This document shows positions 56,999 through 64,000 of a stretch of 64,000 nucleotides of DNA, piece after piece. Position numbers and translations under genes: made by a program. Source of the DNA: Rubinisphaera margarita (GTDB taxonomy: Bacteria > Planctomycetota > Planctomycetia > Planctomycetales > Planctomycetaceae); assembly GCF_022267515.1 (NCBI RefSeq), contig NZ_JAKFGB010000003.1:62001-126000 (forward strand), given 5' to 3'. Positions within the stretch are counted from its first letter, which is position 1. Each line of letters begins with the position of its first letter. The notes beneath the pieces are model-generated. The model did not search any database. It was not told the DNA's origin and saw only the letters and a program-made list of their open reading frames with translations.

Positions 56999-58132
56999 AT
57001 GCCGGACCGAAAGTATCGACTGAAAAAGCGTTCGCCTCATCGCTGGGGAGACGTGAGAGTCGAACCGGGGCAGTCGGTGGAAGTGTCGCTGGTTGTCGCG
57101 GAAAGCTACAGCAGTCTCTCGATACCGATTCCGGTCATTGTGCAGCGGGGGTTGGAAGATGGACCAACCGTCTTCGTGACGGCAGCTCTGCATGGCGACG
57201 AGATTAACGGCACCGGCGCGATTCGGGAGTTAATCAGTCACCGGCGGCTGAACCTGTTGCGAGGAACGGTTATCTTTGTCCCCGTGGTCAACATTCTCGG
57301 GTTCGACCGTCACTCCCGCTATCTCCCTGATCGACGCGATTTGAATCGCTGTTTCCCCGGATCGATCGAGGGGAGTCTCGCGGGCCGCATGGCCCGGCTG
57401 ATTTACGAAGAGATCATCGGCAGGTCCGACTACGGGATCGACCTGCATACGGCCGCCGTGCGGAGGACGAACTTTCCGAATGTGCGGGCCGACATGACCA
57501 ACCCCGAGGTCGCCCGTCTTGCCAAAGCCTTCGGATGCGAAATCATCCTCAGTGGAACCGGACCGGATGGATCCTTTCGCCGCACAGCAACGGAAGCCGG
57601 TTGCCCGACCGTGATTCTGGAAGCCGGCGAAGTCTGGAAGGTCGAGCCCGGCGTAGTCGAGTACGCCGTGAACGGCATCCACTCCGTACTGTCCGAACTG
57701 CGAATGGTGGAAGGGCACCGAGCCGAACCCCCGTTTCAGGTGACGATCCAACGAACAAAATGGATTCGTGCCTCACGCGGCGGATTTCTGCACTTTCACG
57801 TGCGACCGGGAGATCTCGTTCGACGTGGCACGCCGTTGGCCACGAACTCGAGTCTCACCGGCGTTGAGAACAACGTGTTGATTTCTCCGGCGAAGGCCAT
57901 CGTCCTCGGTATGACGACACTCCCGGCCATCGCCCCCGGCGATCCGATCTGTCATCTCGGGTTGATTCCAAAGCGGTACCGGGAACTTGAAAGAATTCAG
58001 GCATCGCTCACCCAGGACGACCTGCACGGGCGGGTCCTGGAACACCTCTCGACCAATATCAGAGTGACAGACAGACTGGAGCCGGAGTCGGACGACAGCG
58101 AAGGAATCGCTCAGGAGGAAACGACGGAATAA
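56999..58132 (+). CDS. Succinylglutamate desuccinylase/aspartoacylase-family zinc deacylase
   Basis: The 377-residue protein has the AstE/AspA zinc-site layout: TAALHGDEINGTG (H and E), GIDLHTAAVRRTNFP (second His) and VILEAGE (catalytic Glu), then an M14-like beta C-terminus. Relatives remove acyl or aminoacyl groups from amino acids. Placement directly after a RimK-type ligase, as in other bacteria, suggests that the two act on the same or opposing substrates, for instance adding and removing glutamate. AAGGAAG precedes ATG 56999. Its stop overlaps corA as TAATG. Confidence 0.85.
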   Translation: MPDRKYRLKKRSPHRWGDVRVEPGQSVEVSLVVAESYSSLSIPIPVIVQRGLEDGPTVFVTAALHGDEINGTGAIRELISHRRLNLLRGTVIFVPVVNILGFDRHSRYLPDRRDLNRCFPGSIEGSLAGRMARLIYEEIIGRSDYGIDLHTAAVRRTNFPNVRADMTNPEVARLAKAFGCEIILSGTGPDGSFRRTATEAGCPTVILEAGEVWKVEPGVVEYAVNGIHSVLSELRMVEGHRAEPPFQVTIQRTKWIRASRGGFLHFHVRPGDLVRRGTPLATNSSLTGVENNVLISPAKAIVLGMTTLPAIAPGDPICHLGLIPKRYRELERIQASLTQDDLHGRVLEHLSTNIRVTDRLEPESDDSEGIAQEETTE

Positions 58133-59292
58133 TGACGCGACTGGCTTTGCTTCGTAAGAGATTCATGCGGAACACGAAGAGACTCCGCTTCCGCCGACCG
58201 AACGTGGGCGCGCGGCCCGGCGTGCTCGTTTTCTCGGATGAAGCGACCGAAACGCAGGTCAATTCCATCTGTTATTCGCCGGATGTCCTGCGGCACAATC
58301 CTGAGGACCTGGAAGACCTCGTCGCCAACAAAGACGTGCTTTGCTGGATCGACGTGCAGGGGCTGAAGAGCGAAGTCGAAATCAAGCGGATCGCAAAGCT
58401 CGCTTCGATTCCTGATCTGATGCTCGAAGACATCGTCAACGTTCCCCAGCGCAGCCGCAGCGATTCTGTCGATGGTCGACTGTTGATCGTGACCCGCATG
58501 ATTCGACCGGACAAGACGGGAGCGATTTCGATCGAGCAGGTCAGTATTTACGTTTACGAGAACATCATCGTGACGTTCCAGGAAGAAGAAGGGGACGTGT
58601 TTTCCGCCATTCGTCAGCGACTCCACAATGCCAAAGGTCCGCTGCGAAACAGTAAGGCCGACTTCCTCGCTTACACGCTGCTCGCCACAATCGTCGATGC
58701 CTACTTCCCGCTGCTGGAACATATGGCTGACCGGCTGCAGATTCTGGAGCATTACGCCCTCATGCGGCCCACTTCGGGGCTGCTGCGGCATCTGGTCTCG
58801 GCTCGAAACGACGCTCTGAGGCTGCATCGGGCCGTCAAACCGCAGAAAGAGCTCTTCGCCGGGATGCTTCGAGACAAGACCAGTCTGTTGAGCGAGGAAG
58901 TCCGGATGTATCTCAACGACTCCCATGACCACACGATCCAGGCTGCCGATGTCACCGATACGCTTCGTGAGATGTCGATCAATCTGCTCAATCTCTACAT
59001 GTCGTCGATGGCCAACCATACCAACGACAAAATGAAGGTGCTGACCATCATGGCCAGTATCTTCATTCCGTTGACGTTCATTGCCGGTGTTTACGGGATG
59101 AACTTCGATTACATGCCCGAGTTACACGTCGTCTGGGGATATCCAGCCGTCTGGATTGTCATGGCGGCGACCGCGATGGCCCTGATGATCTATTTCTATC
59201 GCAAAGGATGGATCACCGATCACAATCGAGATCTGGACCAGACGCTTCGCGAGCATTTCTCCGAGATCGCGACCCGCCATTCGGTCAAATAA
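58132..59292 (+). CDS. corA: CorA-family magnesium/divalent cation channel
   Basis: The 386-residue protein has a soluble N-terminal funnel domain and two C-terminal membrane helices. FIAGVYGMNFDYMPEL carries the GMN signature at the pore, and VVWGYPAVWIVMAATAMALMI is the last helix. CorA channels move Mg2+ (and sometimes Co2+ or Ni2+) into the cell. The start overlaps the upstream stop (TAATG), so the two are translationally coupled. The conserved TM pair and length are normal for the family. Confidence 0.95.
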   Translation: MTRLALLRKRFMRNTKRLRFRRPNVGARPGVLVFSDEATETQVNSICYSPDVLRHNPEDLEDLVANKDVLCWIDVQGLKSEVEIKRIAKLASIPDLMLEDIVNVPQRSRSDSVDGRLLIVTRMIRPDKTGAISIEQVSIYVYENIIVTFQEEEGDVFSAIRQRLHNAKGPLRNSKADFLAYTLLATIVDAYFPLLEHMADRLQILEHYALMRPTSGLLRHLVSARNDALRLHRAVKPQKELFAGMLRDKTSLLSEEVRMYLNDSHDHTIQAADVTDTLREMSINLLNLYMSSMANHTNDKMKVLTIMASIFIPLTFIAGVYGMNFDYMPELHVVWGYPAVWIVMAATAMALMIYFYRKGWITDHNRDLDQTLREHFSEIATRHSVK

Positions 59293-59318
59293 ACCTGCAG
59301 ACTCCCGCGAGGCCCGGC

Positions 59319-60014
59319 ATGACAGCGACATCTTCCACCGAACGAGTTCCAACTCCCACGGCTCCTCCAACATTCGGGCAACGGATCTTTCGTCGATTCA
59401 TCGCCGGGGTGCTCTTCGTCCTGCCAGCCGTGGTGACGATCGCCGTGGTCTACCAGATTTATCTGCTCGTCAGTCACTGGATCATCGAACCGGTCGCCAT
59501 GCTGATTATCCCGCCACGTCTGGAAAATCAGTACTGGCAGGCGATTGAAGATTACGTTACGCCGCCGCTCTCGCTGCTCGTGGTCCTGGGCGTGCTCTAT
59601 CTGGCCGGCTATCTGTTTCAGACGCGGATTCGCACCTGGTTGAACTGGCTCTTTTCGCACGTTCCGGGTGTCTCGACGATCTACAAAGCGATACTCGACG
59701 TCGTTTACGCCTATCAGGGACCCGACGGCCTGAAGAAAATTGACGAAGTTGTTCTCGTGCCGTTCCCCAGCGACAAAGCCCGCATGGCGGGGTATCTGAT
59801 GTCGCGAACGAAGGACGCGGCTACGGGCGAAGAACTCTGCTGTGTCTACATTCCGCTTTCGCTGTTTCCGCCCGCCGGGTACACGTTGATCTACCGGGCT
59901 GAAGACATCATCTTCACTGACTGGGATGCGGCGGATGGCTGGAAGATCCTGCTTTCCGCGGGATTGACGCTCCCCGATCAAATCCCGTTCCAGCTTAATC
60001 GCACGCCGGAATAG
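59319..60014 (+). CDS. DUF502-family membrane protein
   Basis: A 231-residue product from ATG 59319. It has two hydrophobic helices (IAGVLFVLPAVVTIAVVYQIYLL and LSLLVVLGVLYLAGYLF) and the conserved DUF502 segments HVPGVSTIYKAILDVV and VVLVPFPSDKARMAGYL. The function of the family is unknown. Frames that extend upstream to 59208 overlap corA and are unlikely. It follows corA by 26 bases and probably shares its transcript. Confidence 0.88.
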   Translation: MTATSSTERVPTPTAPPTFGQRIFRRFIAGVLFVLPAVVTIAVVYQIYLLVSHWIIEPVAMLIIPPRLENQYWQAIEDYVTPPLSLLVVLGVLYLAGYLFQTRIRTWLNWLFSHVPGVSTIYKAILDVVYAYQGPDGLKKIDEVVLVPFPSDKARMAGYLMSRTKDAATGEELCCVYIPLSLFPPAGYTLIYRAEDIIFTDWDAADGWKILLSAGLTLPDQIPFQLNRTPE

Positions 60015-60112
60015 CAGGCGGATGAATCGCTGCCGGCGATTCTACTTCCCCAAACCGGTGTCGGTTGTTAAGTTATCAGTCGAAATAACGCATCCGGGCA
60101 GGGAGGGACGAT

Positions 60113-61723
60113 GTGTTTCTGACGTGTTCCATTCGGCGCAAGCTGTTTGTGCAGTTTGGCTTAGTGTTTTCAATGCTATTGTTGATGGCCATAGCGTCCA
60201 TCGTTGGGCTGGTTTCGTATCGGGACGTCGTGTCCGATCTCCAGTACAGCATTAACGATGCGCCACGAAAAGCCGAACTGATTGCCGCTGTGGACATTCT
60301 GTTCCAGCCGCTGCTGCTGCATCCGCCACAGACGGGCTTCGATCCCGCTGCGTTCGCACAGACCCAGCACGGCCAGTTCGGAACGGCTCTCCGACGTTCG
60401 AAGGTCGCCGTCCGCGATTTTCTCAGTCGCCTCGAAACCTTGCCCGATCAGTCATCGATTCAGATCGACGATTATTCTCTGCTGCGGCAACGCGTCGTCA
60501 ATACGGTGCAGTACCTCGATGAAGAGTACGAACGGGGACGGATTATGGATCCCCGCCAGCGAGCCGAGGCTGTCAACTGTTGTCTTCAGCAGTTGAATGC
60601 CCTCAACCAGTTCATCAGCAGCGTGCCCGATCCATTTGATATCTTCCTGCCGCGTCTGGCCGAGGCCGAGAAGAATCTGCAGATGTGTCTGAACATCGTC
60701 GTGGTGTCCAGCGTCATCGCGCTGATTCTATTCCTCTGCGTCGTCGGCAGCAGCAATCACTGGATCTTCGAGCCGATCAAAACCCTGCACCGGGCGGCCA
60801 AGCGGGTCGCCAATGGCGACTTCCAGTACCGGGCGGAACTGTATACCAAAGACGAAATGAACGAACTGGCCGACGTCTTCAACCAGGTCACCGCCCAGTT
60901 CTACGAGATCAACCAGGACCTCGATCGAAAGGTCCGCGAGAAGACCAAGGCTCTGATTCGTTCCGAGCGGCTGGCCGGGGTCGGTTTCCTCGCGTCCGGT
61001 GTCGCTCACGAGATCAACAATCCGCTGCACGTGATCTCGACGATTTCCGAGTCTCTCGAAATGCAGGCCGAGACTGTTCTTTCAGGCTGCGACGAGTCGG
61101 ACCGGGAGATGTTCACGAAGTATCTCTCGATGATTCAGACCGAAGCCTTCCGCTGTCAGGGAATCACGGAGAAACTGCTCAGTTTTGCCCGAGGTCAGGA
61201 GACGCCGCGAGCAATGACGGACCTGACGGAACTCAGCCGGGATGTCGTGAGCATGGTTTCGCATCTCAGCAAGTTTCGCGATCGCCACGTCGAACTTCTC
61301 ACCCAGGAGTCGGTCTACGCGGAAGTGAACGCCGGCGAGATGAAACAGGTCGTGCTCAATCTGGTCTCGAACGCTCTGGAAGCGACAGAGAGCGGAGGAC
61401 GTCTCGATATCGAGCTGATGTCGCTCGGAGACGAAGTCCAGCTGATCTTCCGCGACGATGGTTGCGGAATGACGCCCGAAGTGCAGGATCAGTTGTTCGA
61501 TCCTTTCTTCACCCAGCGCAAGGGGGGCGGGGGAACCGGACTGGGACTCTCGATTACACTTCGAATTGTTGACGACCATGACGGGTCAATCGAAGTGTCC
61601 AGCGACGGCCTCGGCAAAGGAAGCACATTCCGGATCAAGCTTCCCCGCACGGCCAGTTCCGGCATCGTCGGTGAAGAATCCTACATCGCCAATGATCAGT
61701 CTTCGAGTTACTACGCGGCCTGA
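60113..61723 (+). CDS. Membrane sensor histidine kinase (NtrB-like C-terminus)
   Basis: The 536-residue product starts at GTG 60113 with GGGAGGG upstream. It has an N-terminal membrane helix (FGLVFSMLLLMAIASIVGLV), a periplasmic domain to about residue 200, a second helix (IVVVSSVIALILFLCVVG), a HAMP-like linker, and a kinase core with SGVAHEINNPLHVI (phospho-acceptor His), NLVSNALEAT (N box) and DDGCGM and GTGLGLSI (G boxes). This H-box type usually partners NtrC-class regulators; one is encoded at 36247, but no link is proven. No receiver gene adjoins. Confidence 0.92.
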   Translation: MFLTCSIRRKLFVQFGLVFSMLLLMAIASIVGLVSYRDVVSDLQYSINDAPRKAELIAAVDILFQPLLLHPPQTGFDPAAFAQTQHGQFGTALRRSKVAVRDFLSRLETLPDQSSIQIDDYSLLRQRVVNTVQYLDEEYERGRIMDPRQRAEAVNCCLQQLNALNQFISSVPDPFDIFLPRLAEAEKNLQMCLNIVVVSSVIALILFLCVVGSSNHWIFEPIKTLHRAAKRVANGDFQYRAELYTKDEMNELADVFNQVTAQFYEINQDLDRKVREKTKALIRSERLAGVGFLASGVAHEINNPLHVISTISESLEMQAETVLSGCDESDREMFTKYLSMIQTEAFRCQGITEKLLSFARGQETPRAMTDLTELSRDVVSMVSHLSKFRDRHVELLTQESVYAEVNAGEMKQVVLNLVSNALEATESGGRLDIELMSLGDEVQLIFRDDGCGMTPEVQDQLFDPFFTQRKGGGGTGLGLSITLRIVDDHDGSIEVSSDGLGKGSTFRIKLPRTASSGIVGEESYIANDQSSSYYAA

Positions 61724-61777
61724 TCGGAATCGCAATTTCGACGTCCCGATCGCCTCAGAGATCCACGGCAGCCAGAT

Positions 61778-61966
61778 ATGCAGGACGAAGCCTCTTACAT
61801 CTGTGACTCGTGTGGCGAAGAGATCATCGTACCGATCGATCTCGCCGCTGGCTCTCATCAACAGTACGTCGAAGACTGCCCGGTTTGTTGCCACCCCAAT
61901 GTCGTCCACGTCGAAGTGCTCGACGCAGAGACGATTCATGTCTGGGCGGAACCGGAGAGCGAGTGA
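61778..61966 (+). CDS. Small CxxC zinc-binding protein of the CPXCG family
   Basis: A 62-residue product with ICDSCGEE near residue 8 and DCPVCCHPN near residue 33, in the spacing of the CPXCG motif-containing family. The first motif has CDSCG where CPxCG is usual. The four cysteines probably bind one zinc. The role is unknown. It lies 54 bases behind the kinase gene on the same strand and may be in its transcript. Confidence 0.8.
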   Translation: MQDEASYICDSCGEEIIVPIDLAAGSHQQYVEDCPVCCHPNVVHVEVLDAETIHVWAEPESE

Positions 61967-61973
61967 TCGGTCC

Positions 61974-63755
61974 TCAGAATCCCGCGAGGTCGTCTTCGTC
62001 CAGACCGTAGTCAGGGTCCACGGGATCGTGACGGGCTGTGGCCGAATCAATCGGCGTTCCGAGTACTTCATCCGGTCGCGGCACGTAGTCCTCGTCCAGA
62101 TAGAATCCGGAGCCCACTTCCGTGCACAGACCAATCACCGAGTTGGCAATCTCCATCTCGACATCGTCGCACCGCCGTGATTTGTTCGTCGGTGCGGGAG
62201 TTATGGTCCGTTCGAACTGATCCAACTGTCCGAGACGCCGTGCGTCCATCAATGCGTAACGATCGAAGACCGCTTCCGCTTCGAATGGTTCTGGATCCTC
62301 TTCGATTTCGGTCACCGGAATGACGGAAATTTCGAATCGATCCTCGTCGTCAGATTCCTCCAGCGGAATCTGGGCGTGCGCTTCAAAGGAAGCGTCGTAC
62401 TCGAGCTCGGCCATCTCGGTCTCGATGTCCCAGTTCTTATCGAATGGACAGTCCAGGCCCGAGGTTTCGCTGACCGTCGTCTGGTCGACATCGCGGGTGT
62501 GTGCGAGCGAACACTCAACTTCGTCCACGTTCTCGGCTGTCACTGGTTCGTCCTCAAACGAAGCCTCTTCGGCAACGGTCGGCTGTTTGCTGACCTGTTG
62601 TTCTTCCTGTTCGGCTCGCAATTCCATTTCGAGGGTTGCCAGCTCGAAGTCGCTCGTGCTTTCGTCGAGTGGTTCGTCATCGAGATCGATTTCGAGAGCC
62701 TCGAGATCATCGTCATCAATTTCGACAGCTTCAGGAATCTGGGGCGAGTGCTGTGAGACGGGTTCACGTCGGACCGGTTCAGCAGGAGCGCCCACTTCGA
62801 AACTCGTTGCTGACTCGATTTCGAGTTCGGCTTCTGTGGGAAGGTTCTGTCGCTGAACGTCGGACTCGCCGCCAATTTCGATCGTATCGGAGACGCCCTG
62901 TTCGAGCGTTTCGACCTCGGTCGTTGGAGGAATGTTCCAATGCAACGGAAGCTTCTGCAGTTCGGAGAGTGCCCGCTGGACGTGGGTGACACTGACCCGG
63001 CTGGCCTTGCCTTCGAAGGCCAGCATGCAGGCGTGATCGCACAGCTGATTCAGACACCGAGGATTTCCGTCGGCGGCATACACGATGAGTTCCAGGGCGG
63101 CTTCGTCGAACATCTCCAGAAGCTCGCCGCCGCATTCCTGAACGCGGGTGAGAATGAACTCGACGGATTCCTTCTGCGTCAGCTCATCGAGGCAGACGTG
63201 GGCTTCGAGTTTGTGATTGATCGCCTGCAGACTGCGACGCGCCAGAACTTCTTCGAGCACCGGCTGGCCGGACAGCACGACCCGAAAGACCGATCGCGAC
63301 TGATAGATGAAGTTCGTGAGCGAACGAAGCTCTTCCAGAATATGCTCTTTGAGCATGTGGGCTTCGTCGACAATCAGAGCGATGCCGGTCCGGTACATGG
63401 CCAGATCCCGGCCGTGGGAAACCAGCTCGAGCCGAAGTTCCTGTTCGGTCATCCGCCGATAAGGCCGCTTCAGTTCAAACAGAATTGCCTGCAGCAGCGA
63501 GCTGCGGGTTGGAAAACTGGCATTCAACAGCAGAACGGGCAGAGGATCGTCTGCCAGCTTTTCTGCCAGTGTCTTGCACAGAAGTGTCTTGCCGGTGCCC
63601 GCAGCGCCCGTCATCAGCCCAATTCCGACGCCCTGACGCACCGTCAGATCGAGGGTGTTGAGAGCATGTACGAATGATTCGGAAAAGTAGGCGAAGCGAG
63701 GATCCGGGACCGATGTGAATGGGCGGCCCTTCAGATGAAAATGTGTCTCATACAT
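61974..63755 (-). CDS. ExeA-like AAA+ ATPase with long acidic tail
   Basis: The 593-residue protein starts MYETHFHLKGRPF and has an ExeA/GspA-type AAA+ domain: LMTGAAGTGKTLLCKTL (Walker A), GIALIVDEAHMLKEHIL (Walker B), then GQPVLEEVLARRSL and NPRCLNQLCDHACMLAF. After residue 270 the protein is strongly acidic and low in complexity (for instance AVEIDDDDLEALEID), with no second domain seen. Such ATPases help assemble type II secretion or pilus-like machines, often with a peptidoglycan-binding partner; none is in the window. Binding by the acidic tail is speculation. Confidence 0.83.
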   Translation of the reverse strand: MYETHFHLKGRPFTSVPDPRFAYFSESFVHALNTLDLTVRQGVGIGLMTGAAGTGKTLLCKTLAEKLADDPLPVLLLNASFPTRSSLLQAILFELKRPYRRMTEQELRLELVSHGRDLAMYRTGIALIVDEAHMLKEHILEELRSLTNFIYQSRSVFRVVLSGQPVLEEVLARRSLQAINHKLEAHVCLDELTQKESVEFILTRVQECGGELLEMFDEAALELIVYAADGNPRCLNQLCDHACMLAFEGKASRVSVTHVQRALSELQKLPLHWNIPPTTEVETLEQGVSDTIEIGGESDVQRQNLPTEAELEIESATSFEVGAPAEPVRREPVSQHSPQIPEAVEIDDDDLEALEIDLDDEPLDESTSDFELATLEMELRAEQEEQQVSKQPTVAEEASFEDEPVTAENVDEVECSLAHTRDVDQTTVSETSGLDCPFDKNWDIETEMAELEYDASFEAHAQIPLEESDDEDRFEISVIPVTEIEEDPEPFEAEAVFDRYALMDARRLGQLDQFERTITPAPTNKSRRCDDVEMEIANSVIGLCTEVGSGFYLDEDYVPRPDEVLGTPIDSATARHDPVDPDYGLDEDDLAGF

Positions 63756-64000
63756 GCGCCGAACATCCCTGTTCCCAGTGTGTCACTAATAAGAATTGAC
63801 CATCGGAATGCGCGTTAGCCCGCGGCGTCCGAACCCGCATGAGCGGAAAGTGCCGTCGCTTCCCAGATTGCCCAGCGTCCGTGCTGAGTCTGCCGAGGAA
63901 TCGACGATATCGTCAAAATCGGCATAATTTGCCAAAACCTTGAATGGCTCTATCGTGATGGCGGACATATCCAGTGACTGCGATTCGTACCGCCTGGTCA
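63756..64000. other. Upstream region of the ExeA-like gene
   Basis: No gene is supported here. A 60-codon minus-strand frame at 63786-63968 (starting MSAITIEPFKV) has no ribosome site and is doubtful. No promoter motif is clear. Confidence 0.4.

Overview
The window looks like a chromosomal segment of a planctomycete, most likely in or near the Planctomycetaceae. Four things point there. One gene is a DUF1559 pseudopilin-like protein with a GFTLIELLVVIAIIAVL head. One is a PSCyt1-type secreted cytochrome with two CxxCH motifs. There are large secreted PQQ-type beta-propeller proteins, one of about 1,700 residues, and a proline- and cysteine-rich outer-membrane barrel of a kind I associate with this phylum. 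murC, murB and an LpoB-like lipoprotein indicate peptidoglycan synthesis. I see no phage, insertion sequence, CRISPR array, rRNA or tRNA. The DNA is moderately GC-rich and densely coding, and GTG and TTG starts are used.

Layout. 1-3.7 kb: end of murC, murB, a lone HEPN (AbiU2-like) gene, a FliL-like membrane protein and larE. 4-10 kb: a PSCyt1 cytochrome, then a tightly coupled run of ThiO-like oxidase, flavoprotein, radical SAM enzyme and an atypical calcineurin-type phosphoesterase. 10-18.5 kb: DUF1559, a Cys-rich secreted protein, an LpoB-like/COG3014 lipoprotein pair, two paralogous mini membrane proteins with a membrane HExxH protein, a LamG protein and a PQQ-propeller membrane protein. 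18.5-28.5 kb: SDR-DUF2867 protein, then the addB-addA recombination nuclease with a THUMP-like methyltransferase. 29-36 kb: Gfo/Idh/MocA oxidoreductase, outer-membrane barrel and several membrane proteins, one MscS-like. 36-41 kb: an NtrC-type sigma-54 activator, and an S41 protease preceded by a well-formed sigma-54 promoter. 41-49.5 kb: flavin monooxygenase, CAP protein, GNAT, PutA, a zinc-ribbon membrane protein and a zinc/cadmium effluxer. 49.6-54.7 kb: the giant secreted propeller protein. 55.7-62 kb: a RimK ligase carrying a TrkA-C domain, an aspartoacylase-like deacylase, CorA, a DUF502 protein, a histidine kinase and a CxxC mini-protein. 62-63.8 kb: an ExeA-like ATPase.

The intergenic DNA holds the least explained signals. 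(1) A dispersed element has core GGTTRAKRCATCATCGARAA, with three good copies (about 1,091, 30,455 and 47,172) and two weaker ones (about 41,205 and 55,532); in three copies the core lies in a loop closed by stems of different sequence. (2) A REPIN-like inverted pair of two-hairpin repeats lies at 41,095-41,275, with compensated stem changes. (3) A 102-bp element with short terminal inverted repeats supplies the stop codon of the gene before it. The ThiO/flavoprotein/radical SAM/phosphoesterase operon is the best candidate here for an undescribed enzymatic pathway; the dispersed element is the best candidate for undescribed non-coding biology.
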